Part shown: one piece after another, positions 49,476 through 59,818 of the stretch
How positions within the stretch are numbered: position 1 is the first letter of the stretch
Layout: each line of letters opens with the position of its first letter
From: Elusimicrobia bacterium GWB2_63_16
GTDB lineage: Bacteria > Elusimicrobiota > Elusimicrobia > Elusimicrobiales > UBA9959
NCBI GenBank assembly: GCA_001799715.1
Contig: MGTZ01000020.1
Span: 1 to 64,000 of the forward strand
Length of the DNA stretch: 64,000 nt
Direction of reading: 5' to 3'
The notes under the pieces: model-generated
Database searches by the model: none
What the model was told of the DNA's origin: nothing
The model's input: the letters and a program-made list of their open reading frames with translations, nothing else
Program-made: the position numbers and the translations under genes

Positions 49476-51965
49476 ATGAAATATCTGAAGATTCTGCTGA
49501 CGGGGGCCCTGCTTATGCCGCAACAATTAAACGCCGCAGACAAACTGATAATACATTACAACCGCCTGGACCGCGCCTACGCCGGCTGGAACCTGTGGGT
49601 CTGGAACGACGGGGAGAAGCGGCCCGGCTTCGAGCTGGCGCCGGCCGGGGACGGCCCGTTCGGGATCTTTTTCGAGCTGGACCTGGACGCCTCGGGCCTC
49701 TCCGGCAAGCGGGCCGGCTTCCTGCCCCGCAAGGGCGACTGGGCCGACAAGGACGCCCCCGACCGCATAATGGAGCGTGCCCGCCAGGGGGAAGTGTACC
49801 TGATGGAGGGCGACGGCAAGGTGTACGACGCCCCGCCCGCGGTCTCTACCGCCGTGACCGGGGCCTGGTACGACGGCGGCAGCGCCGTGCGCGCCGCGTT
49901 CACGCGCCCTCTGGACGCGGCCTACCTGGCCGCGCAGGAGCTCTCGGTGGTCGGCGGGGGGGAGACCTATGAACCTGTTTCCGTGGAGCCCATAGGCGGC
50001 AAGTACTCGCGCGCCGCGCTGCTAAAGTTCGCGGAGTTCAAGCCGGACGCCGCGGCGCTCAACGCCGGCGGCTACGCGCTGCGCTCGAAGAGCTTCGAGC
50101 CCCGCCCGCTGCGCCTGGGCGACGCCGTCTACGGCCCGGAGTACGCCGGCGCCCTGCCGATGGGTTTGAGCGGGGACCCCGCCAAACCGGTGCTGCGCCT
50201 GTTCGCCCCGTACGCGGTAGAGGCCTCGGCGCTGATATACGAGTCCCCGAACGGCGAGCCCGCCGTGCACCCGCTGGAGCGCGGGCCCGGCGGCGTCTGG
50301 GAGAAGCGTTTCGACGCGCCGCTGACCGGCAAGTACTACCGCATCCGCGCCAGGCAGAACGGCAAAGTCTCGGAGGGCCTGGACCCTTACGCCGCGTGCG
50401 TCAACGGCGACGGCGGCAAGGCGCTGGTCCTGAGGGACGAGACCGCGGTGGCCCCCGGCCCGGCCTTTCCGCCCGAAGAGGCCGTGGTCTACGAGGTGCA
50501 CCTGCGCGACCTGACCTCGGACGAATTCTCGGGCGTCAATAAGAAGGGCAAGTACCTCGGCGCGGCCGAGGCCGGCACCCGGCATCCCAAGTTCCCGGAA
50601 CTCACCACCGCGCTTGACCACATCGCCGAGCTCGGCGTGAACGCCGTTCACATCCTGCCTTTCCAGGACTTCGAGAACAACGACGATCCGGCCTCATACA
50701 ACTGGGGCTACATGCCCGTCAACTTCAACTCGCCGGAGGGCTCCTACGCCAGCAACCCGGCGGACGGCAGCCGCGTGCGCGAGGCCAAGCTGATGATAGA
50801 CGCCTTCCACCGTAAGGGCCTGAAGGTGATCCTGGACGTGGTCTACAACCACACGGCCGAGACCCGCGCCAGCGTGTACAACTTCAACGCGGCCGCGCCG
50901 GACTATTATTACCGCCTGAACCCCGACGGGACCTACTCCAACGGCTCGGGCTGCGGCAACGAGTTCAGGACCGAGGCCCCGATGGCCAGGAAATTCCTGA
51001 TCGACAGCCTGCTGCACTGGGTGCGCGAGTACAAGGTGGACGGCTTCCGCTTCGACCTGATGGGCCTGATAGACAGGCAGGCCGCCGCCGAGGTCATGAA
51101 GGCGCTGCGGGCCGAGAAGCCCGACATCTTCGTCTACGGCGAGCCGTGGAAGGCCGGGGCGAGCCCGGTGGACGGCGTGCAGAAAGGCAGCCAGCGCGGG
51201 CTGGGCTTCGCCGTTTTTAACGACGGCTTCCGCGACGCTATCAAGGGCAGCGTGTTCTCGATCGACGACCTGGGCTACGTGCAGGCCGCGCGGCAGCGCG
51301 ACGGCGTCATGCGCGGGATGCGGGGCGCGGTGGACGACTTCACCGACGGGCCGCTGGAGACCATGAACTACGTCTCCTGTCACGACAACCACACGCTGTG
51401 GGACCGCATAGACCTTTCGGTGCCGCACGAGCCGGTGCTCAACAAGATCGCGATGGACAAGCTGGCCAACGCCATCGTGCTGACGTCTCAGGGCGTCCCG
51501 TTCCTGCACGCCGGGGAGGAATTCCTGCGCACCAAGGGCGGCGAGCACAACTCCTACAACCTGCCGGACGCCGTGAACCGGCTGGACTGGACGCGCAAGA
51601 AGGAGCATTACGGCGTCTACTCCTACTACCGGGACCTCATAGCGCTGCGCAAGGCGCACCCCGCCTTCCGGATGAAGACGCGCGGGGCCGTGCGCGAGAA
51701 CCTGCAGTTCTACGAGGAGCTCGGCCTCAAGGTGCAGGCGCCGGGCATAGCCTACGTGCTCTATGGCGACAAGGCGGGCGACTCCTGGCGGCGCATCGCG
51801 GTGCTGGTGAACCCCGAGAAGACAGAGCGCCGGTTCGCGCTGCCCGAAGGGCGCTGGCTGGAGGCTTTCGACGAGGGGGGGCTGGTGAAGACCCCCGGCA
51901 AACCGCACTCCGGGCATGTCACCGTGGAGCCGCTGTCGCTGGCCGTGCTGCGCCTCGCCGATTAA
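49476..51965 (+). CDS. Type I pullulanase, secreted
   Basis: 829 aa, signal peptide; YNWGYMPVNFNSPEGSYA, VILDVVYNHTAE, VDGFRFDLMGLID, YVSCHDNHTLWDR. Confidence 0.93.
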   Translation: MKYLKILLTGALLMPQQLNAADKLIIHYNRLDRAYAGWNLWVWNDGEKRPGFELAPAGDGPFGIFFELDLDASGLSGKRAGFLPRKGDWADKDAPDRIMERARQGEVYLMEGDGKVYDAPPAVSTAVTGAWYDGGSAVRAAFTRPLDAAYLAAQELSVVGGGETYEPVSVEPIGGKYSRAALLKFAEFKPDAAALNAGGYALRSKSFEPRPLRLGDAVYGPEYAGALPMGLSGDPAKPVLRLFAPYAVEASALIYESPNGEPAVHPLERGPGGVWEKRFDAPLTGKYYRIRARQNGKVSEGLDPYAACVNGDGGKALVLRDETAVAPGPAFPPEEAVVYEVHLRDLTSDEFSGVNKKGKYLGAAEAGTRHPKFPELTTALDHIAELGVNAVHILPFQDFENNDDPASYNWGYMPVNFNSPEGSYASNPADGSRVREAKLMIDAFHRKGLKVILDVVYNHTAETRASVYNFNAAAPDYYYRLNPDGTYSNGSGCGNEFRTEAPMARKFLIDSLLHWVREYKVDGFRFDLMGLIDRQAAAEVMKALRAEKPDIFVYGEPWKAGASPVDGVQKGSQRGLGFAVFNDGFRDAIKGSVFSIDDLGYVQAARQRDGVMRGMRGAVDDFTDGPLETMNYVSCHDNHTLWDRIDLSVPHEPVLNKIAMDKLANAIVLTSQGVPFLHAGEEFLRTKGGEHNSYNLPDAVNRLDWTRKKEHYGVYSYYRDLIALRKAHPAFRMKTRGAVRENLQFYEELGLKVQAPGIAYVLYGDKAGDSWRRIAVLVNPEKTERRFALPEGRWLEAFDEGGLVKTPGKPHSGHVTVEPLSLAVLRLAD

Positions 51966-51976
51966 AGTAGGCCTTT

Positions 51977-52023
51977 GGACCCCGCCGGAGCTGGGCCTTT
52001 AGACGCTTCTCTCCGGCGGGTCC
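51977..52023 (+). terminator. Long stem-loop downstream of pullulanase
   Basis: GGACCCCGCCGGAG ... CTCCGGCGGGTCC (one bulge), followed by CGTTTGT. Confidence 0.55.
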
Positions 52024-52061
52024 CGTTTGTAGAATATAAGCGACGGTATTAGGAGGGTATA

Positions 52062-52715
52062 ATGATAAAAGTTCTCGCTCTGCTGCTCGCGGTTGCCGCT
52101 GTTTCCCCGGCTTACTCCCTGGATTTCTCCCTGGACAAGATCAAAGCCGCCGACCTCGGCGTAAAGGCCGAAGGCGTGCCCGCTCCGGGCGCGCCCGCTA
52201 AAGAAGAGGCCCAGGTGCCGCAGGACCTGGTCTATAAGTTCAGCCAGGTCCGCAACGAAGTCCGCCGCCTGGAGACCGACACCACCTGGCTGCGCAGCGA
52301 TATCAACAGGCTGGAGTCCGACGCCCGCCGCATCGAGCAGGGCGTGTCCAATCCCTTCTTCTCCAGCGACCTGCGCCGCATGTCCATGGATATGTCCCGC
52401 CGTCTCACCGACCTGCAGCGCCTGGCCGCCGACGTGAAAAATCTGCTCGGCCTCGCCGTGAAGGACGCCGCGCTCAATCAGACGGCACGCGATATAGAAT
52501 GGGACGCGCGCGACCTGGAGAACCGCTTCCAGTTCGACGTCGTCAACGCCGCGCAGAGCCTGGAGTGGACCGTGCGCCGCCTGGACCCCAAACTGGTAGG
52601 CTACGACGCGCAGTGGACCGCCTCAGACCTCTCCCGCGTCTGCCGCGACCTGCAGTGGAAGACCCGCGACCTCAGCTGGGACGCCAGGGACCTGGTCTCC
52701 AAAACGCAGCCTTAA
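52062..52715 (+). CDS. Secreted helical repeat protein, unknown function
   Basis: 217 aa, signal peptide, AGGAGG RBS, repeated (L/I)xWxxRDL units. Confidence 0.75.
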   Translation: MIKVLALLLAVAAVSPAYSLDFSLDKIKAADLGVKAEGVPAPGAPAKEEAQVPQDLVYKFSQVRNEVRRLETDTTWLRSDINRLESDARRIEQGVSNPFFSSDLRRMSMDMSRRLTDLQRLAADVKNLLGLAVKDAALNQTARDIEWDARDLENRFQFDVVNAAQSLEWTVRRLDPKLVGYDAQWTASDLSRVCRDLQWKTRDLSWDARDLVSKTQP

Positions 52716-52734
52716 GTCTCAGGGCACGGGGAAA

Positions 52735-52759
52735 GCGGGGCCGAGCGGCCCCGCTTTTT
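52735..52759 (+). terminator. Rho-independent terminator
   Basis: GCGGGGCC-GAGC-GGCCCCGC-TTTTT. Confidence 0.88.
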
Positions 52760-52778
52760 CCTTTGCTGGAATCCATCT

Positions 52779-53417
52779 ATGGAACAACATCTCCGTACCG
52801 CGAATCTGATCAGGCTGCGGACCGCCGCGGCTGCGCTGCGGGCCAACCGCTTCGCCGCCGAGGTCTGCGAGGACGGTCCCGCCGCGTCGGCCGCCCTGCT
52901 GGCCCTGGCCGGCAAGGGCCGGAAGATAGGTCTTGGCGGTTCCATGACGGTGGCGTCGCTCGGCCTGCCTGAAGCGCTGGCCGCGGCCGGCAACACCATA
53001 GTCACGCATAAGTCCGGCATGACACCCGAGGAGAAACGCCTCGTCTGGCTGGAGGCGCAGGGTTCCGACCTCTACCTGGCCTCGCCGCAGGCGGTGACCA
53101 TGGACGGGAAACTGGTTTTCCTCGACGCCAACGGCAACAGGGGCGCCGCCGTGATCTACGGCCCGCGCCGCATAGTGCTGATAGCGGGGGTAAACAAGCT
53201 GGCCCGGGACCAGGAGGAGGGGCTCTGGCGCGCCCGCAACGTGGCCGCCATCGCCAATAATATACGCCTGTCCAAGGATAATCCCTGCGTGAAGGCGGGC
53301 CGCTGCGTGGACTGCGCCGGCGCCGGCCGCATCTGCAACCAGGTCACCCTGCTCTGGAAAAAGCCCTCCGCCAGCGATATCCTTGTCCTGCTTGTTAACG
53401 AAACCTTGGGATATTGA
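52779..53417 (+). CDS. LUD domain (LutC/YkgG, DUF162) protein
   Basis: GLGGSMTVASLGLPEAL...GRRIVLIAGVNKLARDQEEGLWRARNVAAIAN...CVDCAGAGRICN. Confidence 0.85.
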   Translation: MEQHLRTANLIRLRTAAAALRANRFAAEVCEDGPAASAALLALAGKGRKIGLGGSMTVASLGLPEALAAAGNTIVTHKSGMTPEEKRLVWLEAQGSDLYLASPQAVTMDGKLVFLDANGNRGAAVIYGPRRIVLIAGVNKLARDQEEGLWRARNVAAIANNIRLSKDNPCVKAGRCVDCAGAGRICNQVTLLWKKPSASDILVLLVNETLGY

Positions 53418-53523
53418 CGCGCGGATATTCGCGGGCTGTCTTTGCATTTATCTGTGACTACGAGTACAAGTATCCGGAATCACCTTACCCCTCACGCCTT
53501 TATTATTTATAATATAGGTTGGG

Positions 53524-56500
53524 ATGAAGAAACTCGCGGTATTCCTGGCTTTTTTTGCTTTTTTCAAGGGGGGGGCGCTGGCCTTGGTCCCCTCGAATGT
53601 CCATTTTGATTACAATACCTCCGATTCGGTCAGCGTTTCCTGGGATCCTTACGCCGGCCCCGGGTATTGGGCCGTCCTAAGCGACTACGAAGACTTCTCT
53701 ACGTGGATCTCGAGCGCCCCGCTAGTTACCTCGGACGTAACGCGCCTCTACACGGGCCTGAAGGCCAACACCACCTACCATTTCAAGATAAAATTCTCCG
53801 ACCAGGACGACAGCCAGTATTCCGCGCCCATTTCCACGGCGATACCCGCCGTACCGCCCTCCCAGGTCTCTTTCCCGGAAGTCTACTATTCCAGCGTCAG
53901 CGCCCAGTGGAGCACCCTCGAGAATTCGCCGTCCTCAGAGTACCAGGCCGAAGCCGCCATGGACCCGGCTTTCACGCTGAACGTCTCCTTCTCCAGCGGC
54001 GCCGTCTCCGGCGCGGTGTTAGGCGGATTTACCCCTGATACGACGGTATACCTGCACGTACGGACTTTCGGCCTGACGGGAGCGGACAGTCCGTTCTCGG
54101 CGGCGCCGTCCACCGTGACGCTGGCCTATCCGCCGGGCAGCGAGGCTTATGCCCTGGTCTCCTCCACCGGCCTGTCCGTCTTCTGGGACGGCAACGGCAA
54201 CCCCGGCTGGACCAAATATGAACTGACGGTTTCCACCGAGGAAGGCTTCGCCACGGTCAACTATTCCACCGCCCTGCCCGTCAATTATTACGAGGCGGCC
54301 GGCCTGCTGCCCAACACCACCTACTATTTCAAGGCCCTGGCCGTGAACGGTTCCGGCATACGCACCGGGTATACCGTCTTCGGGGCCACGATGACCTATG
54401 CCGCCGCCCCCGGCGCTACCGCGCCCGCTCTGGACGCCGTCACCGCCACCTCGGCGGACGCGCACTGGCTGGGCGGCGACAACCCCGGCTTCACGGAATA
54501 TTACGTGCAGGCCAGCACGGCCGCCGATTTCACCGGCCTGGATTACGGCCCCGGCACCTGGCTGGCGGGGGCCTACCGCAGCGTTACCGGGCTGGAGTCC
54601 GGCCTGACCTACCATTTCCGCGTGCGGGCCCGCGACGCCCTGGGGCGCCCCAGCCCCTGGCTGGAGCTGGGCAGCGCGGTCACGCCGGCCGGGGCCGACA
54701 CTACCCCGCCCTCGGTGACCGACCTGCAGGGCGGCGACGACGTGTGGCGCGGCGCCGCGGGCGGTTACTACATGGTGCATTTCTCCGACCTGGGCGCCGG
54801 ACTGGACCGTTTCCAGGTGAGGGTCGCCACCGGCCCGGCCGGCAGCGGCACCGTGGTCTACGACTGGACCGACGCGGTCACCGGGATAAACGCCGCCGTT
54901 TACGACCAGGACTGGCCGCTGCCGGCGGCCGTCTTCGGGGCTATAGCCGAGAACGTGACTTCTTACGTTTCCGTCAGGGTCTACGACCTGGCCTCTCCGG
55001 CCAACTTTACCGTCAAGGAGGACGCCTTCTACGTTCTGCGCGACACCACCCCGCCGACCATAACCAATGCCGCGGTTTCACCCGCGGGCTGGCTGGCGGC
55101 CGATCCGGGGGCGGTCTTCGACGTGGATTTCGCCGACTCGCTGGCCGGCCTGGCCGCGGCCAGCTACAGCGCCGGTTCCGTCCCGGGCCTCGCCGGGGGG
55201 GACATACTGGGCTGGACCGCCGTGCCCGGCTTCGCTGCGGGCCCCGCCCATACCGCGCTCTGGGGCGTGGACTTCGGCGCGCTGCGCGACGGCGGCACAA
55301 ACTATATCAGCGTGCGGGCAGTGGACGCGGCCGGCAACGCCAGCGTTCTGGCCGACGTGTTCAGGATACTCAAGAATACCGTGGGCCCGGCCGTCAGCAT
55401 CGCGGCCCCTGCCTCCGCCTACGTGTCTACGGTGACGCTGGTAACCGGAGTAGCGGCCCCCATGACCGAGACAGATCCAGTGGCCGGCGTGCAGGTGTCG
55501 CTGCAGGAACTCTCCAGCCCCAACTCCTACTATTTCGACGGGGCGGCCTTCTCCTCCGCCTCGCCGGTCTGGCTGGCCGCCGCCGGCACGCTCTCCTGGT
55601 CCTACGACGCCTCCACCGCGCCCTTCGCCGCCGGCGTGCAGTACCGGGCCGCGGCCCGCGCCAGCGATACCGACGGCCTGCTGACCGCGCCGCCCTACCC
55701 CAATGTCTCTTTCCGCCTGGACCAGGTGAACCCGACGGTCTACGTCTCCACCCCGCTCGCCGATTCCTCCGTCTACTCTCTGGATGCCGTAGAAGGCACC
55801 GCGGCCGACGCCGGCGGAGCCGGCCTGGGGGCGGTGGAGATCTACGTCAGCCGGGCTCTGGACGGGAAGTGGTGGAACTTCGTCGCCGGCTCCTGGGGCG
55901 ACGTGGCCGTGGCCAGCGCCACGCCCGCCGCCGCCTCCTGGTCCTATACCCCGGCGGCCGGCCTGCGCGGCGCGCTGGCCCACGACCAGCAGTATTTCAT
56001 AGCGGCCGTGGCCAGGGACGCCGCCGCGCCCGCCAACACTTCGGGTCTCGGCCTGGCCGGTTCCACCATAACCTGGAAGGACACGCTGGCCCCGGAGACC
56101 GTGACGGCCTTCGCGCCGTCCACGGGTTCCGCGCCGGGCCGGGTGGACCTGCGCTGGACCTTCGCCGGCGACGACGGCGGCGCGTTGGCGCTGACCTACG
56201 GGCGTTTCGCCGTGCAGTACTCCACCTACGCCGGGGCCGTGTTCAGCACCCAGACGGCCCAGGTGATGATCTCCACCGCCATGGTCCCGGCCGGGGCCCA
56301 GCTCTCCTACACGGTGGCCGGCCTGGCACCCGAGACCACCTACTATCTGCGCCTGTGGGTGCAGGACGACGCCGAGTTCTGGTCGGCCCCGTCGCCGCTG
56401 GCCTCTACCCTCTCCGGCGACCGCCTCAATGACACCATCTCCGGCTCCGTGCGCACCCCAGCGGGCGCCGGCGTCACCGGCGTTATGGTGGACGCCATCA

Positions 56501-57270
56501 CCAACCTGGGCGCCGTGGCGGCCTCCGCCTACACGCTCGACGACGGGCTGGGCTCCTTCTCGCTGACGCCGCTGCCCGACGGCATCTACCGCGTTCGCGC
56601 CACCTGGCTGCAGGACGGCTTCTCCAACTCCATCGCCAAGGACCAGATCCCGATGGGCTACGCGGACACCAATTTCCTGCTCTCGCTGGACTACGAGCTG
56701 GCCAGCGTCTCCGGCTCGCTGCCGGCCGCCGCGCCTTCCGGCCTGCGGCCGTCCGCGGCGGGGGGACAGGCGCAGTTGTGGCGCGGGGCCAGCCTGCTGG
56801 CCACCGCGGCCGCCGACGCTTCCGGGCGGTTTTTTATAGGCAATCTCATCCCCGGGCCGTACACCCTGCGCGTCAGCGCCGACGGCGCGGCCTGGAAAAC
56901 TCTGGAGATCTCCCTGGCGCCCGGCCAGGAACTGCGCCTGCAGCCGCTGGGCGCCCTGGCGGACAAGGCCGGCACCTATGTCTATCCGAACCCGTCCTCG
57001 TCGCACGTCGTCTTCCGCGTGGCCACGGCCATCTCTCCGGTCAGGTTGAAGCTCTCCATCTTCGCGCTCGACGGTACGCTGGTGAAGGCCACGGAGTACG
57101 GCGAAGCCGGCTGGACCTACACGGACGCCGCCACCGACGTCTACGAGTACCGCTGGGATTTCTCCGGCAGCCGGCCGGCCAGCGGCGTCTATTTCTGCAC
57201 GGTGAAGCTGAAGGACGAGCTCGGCGGCGGCGCCGAGACCCTGACCAGGAAATTCGCGGTCATAAGGTGA
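53524..57270 (+). CDS. Large secreted FN3/Ig-like repeat protein with FlgD/T9SS-like C-terminal domain
   Basis: 1248 aa, signal peptide; serial FN3 'NTTYYFKALAVNGSG' units; C-term YVYPNPSSSHVVFRV...ASGVYFCTVKLKDELGGGAETLTRKFAVIR. Confidence 0.88.
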   Translation: MKKLAVFLAFFAFFKGGALALVPSNVHFDYNTSDSVSVSWDPYAGPGYWAVLSDYEDFSTWISSAPLVTSDVTRLYTGLKANTTYHFKIKFSDQDDSQYSAPISTAIPAVPPSQVSFPEVYYSSVSAQWSTLENSPSSEYQAEAAMDPAFTLNVSFSSGAVSGAVLGGFTPDTTVYLHVRTFGLTGADSPFSAAPSTVTLAYPPGSEAYALVSSTGLSVFWDGNGNPGWTKYELTVSTEEGFATVNYSTALPVNYYEAAGLLPNTTYYFKALAVNGSGIRTGYTVFGATMTYAAAPGATAPALDAVTATSADAHWLGGDNPGFTEYYVQASTAADFTGLDYGPGTWLAGAYRSVTGLESGLTYHFRVRARDALGRPSPWLELGSAVTPAGADTTPPSVTDLQGGDDVWRGAAGGYYMVHFSDLGAGLDRFQVRVATGPAGSGTVVYDWTDAVTGINAAVYDQDWPLPAAVFGAIAENVTSYVSVRVYDLASPANFTVKEDAFYVLRDTTPPTITNAAVSPAGWLAADPGAVFDVDFADSLAGLAAASYSAGSVPGLAGGDILGWTAVPGFAAGPAHTALWGVDFGALRDGGTNYISVRAVDAAGNASVLADVFRILKNTVGPAVSIAAPASAYVSTVTLVTGVAAPMTETDPVAGVQVSLQELSSPNSYYFDGAAFSSASPVWLAAAGTLSWSYDASTAPFAAGVQYRAAARASDTDGLLTAPPYPNVSFRLDQVNPTVYVSTPLADSSVYSLDAVEGTAADAGGAGLGAVEIYVSRALDGKWWNFVAGSWGDVAVASATPAAASWSYTPAAGLRGALAHDQQYFIAAVARDAAAPANTSGLGLAGSTITWKDTLAPETVTAFAPSTGSAPGRVDLRWTFAGDDGGALALTYGRFAVQYSTYAGAVFSTQTAQVMISTAMVPAGAQLSYTVAGLAPETTYYLRLWVQDDAEFWSAPSPLASTLSGDRLNDTISGSVRTPAGAGVTGVMVDAITNLGAVAASAYTLDDGLGSFSLTPLPDGIYRVRATWLQDGFSNSIAKDQIPMGYADTNFLLSLDYELASVSGSLPAAAPSGLRPSAAGGQAQLWRGASLLATAAADASGRFFIGNLIPGPYTLRVSADGAAWKTLEISLAPGQELRLQPLGALADKAGTYVYPNPSSSHVVFRVATAISPVRLKLSIFALDGTLVKATEYGEAGWTYTDAATDVYEYRWDFSGSRPASGVYFCTVKLKDELGGGAETLTRKFAVIR

Positions 57271-57277
57271 GAACGCT

Positions 57278-59017
57278 ATGAAGACAAGACTGGCCCTGAT
57301 CTGCTGCCTGCTGCTGCCCGCGGCCTCCCGCGCGGCCAACATAACCGGCACCGGCGCCTCGGTGCACGACTCCGCCGGCGCGGCGCGCAGCACCTTCTCC
57401 AACTCCGAGACCATCACGCTGCGCCAGAGCGTGAACATCGCCGAGAACAGCCCTACGAGCGACAGCGTGGATTTCACCTTCGAGATCCTAAACGCCGCCG
57501 GCGCCGCGGTATTTACCCACGCCGGCAACTCCGCGCCCGGCACGCAGGGCGGGGCGCAGACTCAGCTGGCGGGTATCTCGATCAACTCCTTCTACTCTTC
57601 CCCGGGCAACTATACCTTCCGGGCCAAGGCCACGCTGGACGCCGAGACCGTAACGCAGACGGCCGCTTTCCTGATCTCCAGCCCCAACATCACGCTGATC
57701 TACCCGCCCAACGGCGCGCGCGGCCTGTCCGACAACCCGCTCACCTTCCGCTGGACGGCCAGCGGGGCCAGCCGCTACCGCGTAACCGTGGCCGACAACG
57801 CCAGCCTCTACAACGAGCTGCACTCGGCGGTGAACGCCGGCGAGAGCTATTATTCCTATCCCGCGGATCCCTCGGAGCCCAGGGAACGGCTCGTGCCCGA
57901 GCAGGTCTACTACTGGAAGGTGGAGGGCCTGGACGCCAGCAACAACAAGATCTCGGAGAGCAACGTCTATACTTTCTCGCTCAAGGGGCAGGCTTCCTCC
58001 ACCACCCGCAACGTGGCCGTCACCCTGCTGGAGGTGACCACCCCGGCGCTGGATTTCGAGAAGCCGATCAATTTTAAGGCGGTACTCTACAACAGCGGCT
58101 CGGCTACCGAGTCCAATATCTCGGTGAAGATGTCCCTGGGCGGCCTGTCGGCCCAGGATTCGCCCAAACCGGTGATGACCATAGGCCCCGGCGAGCAGGT
58201 GGCGCTGACCTTCACCGCCTTCATGCCGCCCGGCCAGGAGCAGGGTCTGGCCGCGGCCTGCGCGGACCTGTTCGACGACAACATGCCGGACAACTGCAAG
58301 ACCAGATTGATCGGCAAGGACGCCGGCACCACTACTGCCGCGGGGGCCGGCCGCAAGCTGACCTACGACGAGATGTTCCAGGCCATCCTGCAGCGGCTCG
58401 GGCCCGAAGCGGCCAAGGCCCTGGAGGGGTACACTTTCGAGAGCCTCTCCTGCGCCAACTGCTCACAGGACGAGCTGGCGCTCATCATCGCCGCGCTGAT
58501 AAGCGGCGAGGCGCAGCTCATAGGAGCCTCCGTCACCGAGACCGGCGGCGCCGAAACCACCCTGGGCGCCAACACCTCCGCCGCGGCGGACGCCGGTTCG
58601 GACTCCGCGGGCGAGGAGGCCGTGCCCGAGGAGACCTCGCTGGACCTGTCCCCGCTGAAGAACGACATCCCCGGAGAATGGAGCGGGTACACCGAGGCGC
58701 GGGGCAAGGAAGCCTCGACTATAGTGATACGGAGCAAGAAGGAATGGCGCAAGCTGTGGCAGACGCTGTCCAACGAGGAGGAGCCGGACGTGGACTTCGG
58801 CGATTCCATGGTGATAGGAGTCATCTCCGGCGCGCTGGACCGGGCGGCCGCGGTACGCCTGCTGGGCAGCCGCAAAACGGACGACGGGATGGCCTTCGAT
58901 TATTACCAGATAGAGACCCCGCGCGGAGCCGAGGCTTCCAAGGCGGCCTATATTTTCCGTCTCTACCCGCGCTCGGACGACAAGGTTTCCTTCTCGCGGG
59001 TGGACGTCCGCAAGTGA
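57278..59017 (+). CDS. Secreted protein with Ig/CARDB-like domains and PrcB-like C-terminal domain
   Basis: 579 aa; CARDB-like NVAVTLLEVTTPALDFEKPINFKAVLYNSGSA; C-term TIVIRSKKEWRKLWQTL...VDFGDSMVIGVISG resembles PrcB_C. Confidence 0.65.
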   Translation: MKTRLALICCLLLPAASRAANITGTGASVHDSAGAARSTFSNSETITLRQSVNIAENSPTSDSVDFTFEILNAAGAAVFTHAGNSAPGTQGGAQTQLAGISINSFYSSPGNYTFRAKATLDAETVTQTAAFLISSPNITLIYPPNGARGLSDNPLTFRWTASGASRYRVTVADNASLYNELHSAVNAGESYYSYPADPSEPRERLVPEQVYYWKVEGLDASNNKISESNVYTFSLKGQASSTTRNVAVTLLEVTTPALDFEKPINFKAVLYNSGSATESNISVKMSLGGLSAQDSPKPVMTIGPGEQVALTFTAFMPPGQEQGLAAACADLFDDNMPDNCKTRLIGKDAGTTTAAGAGRKLTYDEMFQAILQRLGPEAAKALEGYTFESLSCANCSQDELALIIAALISGEAQLIGASVTETGGAETTLGANTSAAADAGSDSAGEEAVPEETSLDLSPLKNDIPGEWSGYTEARGKEASTIVIRSKKEWRKLWQTLSNEEEPDVDFGDSMVIGVISGALDRAAAVRLLGSRKTDDGMAFDYYQIETPRGAEASKAAYIFRLYPRSDDKVSFSRVDVRK

Positions 59018-59060
59018 CCGGAGTTCAGGATAGATCTTAAGCTAACTTAACGGAGGAGTC

Positions 59061-59789
59061 ATGACGAAAACAATGAAGATGGTAGCGGCCTTCGCCGCGG
59101 CGGGGGCGCTGGCGGCCTTCGCGCAGCCCGCCCTTTGCGCGCCCCGCGTGGCCGCGGTGGCGGTATTCATAACGGGCGACGTGCAGGTTAAGCGCACCGG
59201 TGAGTCGGCCTTCTCTGAACTGAAGGTCAACGACATGCTGTACGCCGGCGACAACATCAAGACCGCGGCCGCCAGCCGCGCCGGACTGGTCACCAAGGCC
59301 GGCGCCGAGGTGCGCCTCAACGAGAACTCCAGCTTCGAGATCTCGTCCCAGGGAAAGCTGCGCGACATGCTGAACCTGTCCGTGGGCCAGCTCTGGACCC
59401 GGATGCTGCACAAGATGGCCAAGATCAACGTGCGCACCCCGTCGGCCGTCTGCGCCGTGCGCGGCACCGAGGCCGACATCGAGCAGCGCAGCCTGCTGAC
59501 GGTGAAAGTCTACGAGGGTCATGTGGACGTGCAGAACTCGCTGGGCAAGCAGTCCCTGCGGGCCGGCCAGATGACCACGGTGTCCGGCGCAAACGCCGCG
59601 CCCGAGGCCGCCAAGAAGATGTCCGGCCAGGACGCCGGCAAGTGGCAGGAAGAGATCAAGGTGAGCGACTACAAAAAATTCATCAGCCTGCTCGAGGAGA
59701 GCGCCGCCGGCGGCAAAGACCTCAAGACGTCCGTCAAGATGCCGGACGGCTCGGTGAAGCAGATAGAAGGTTCGCTGAAGAAGAAGTAA
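59061..59789 (+). CDS. FecR-domain protein (orphan, secreted)
   Basis: 242 aa; VAVFITGDVQVKRTGESAFSELKVNDMLYAGDNIKTAAASRAGLVTKAG...VRTPSAVCAVRGTEADI. Confidence 0.88.
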   Translation: MTKTMKMVAAFAAAGALAAFAQPALCAPRVAAVAVFITGDVQVKRTGESAFSELKVNDMLYAGDNIKTAAASRAGLVTKAGAEVRLNENSSFEISSQGKLRDMLNLSVGQLWTRMLHKMAKINVRTPSAVCAVRGTEADIEQRSLLTVKVYEGHVDVQNSLGKQSLRAGQMTTVSGANAAPEAAKKMSGQDAGKWQEEIKVSDYKKFISLLEESAAGGKDLKTSVKMPDGSVKQIEGSLKKK

Positions 59790-59818
59790 GCCGGCCACGC
59801 CCGGCGGAGGAACTGTTT

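Noticed and set aside
55078-57543. 821-aa minus-strand ORF
   Set aside because: Antisense shadow of the FN3 protein; G/R/H-rich with no recognisable domain.
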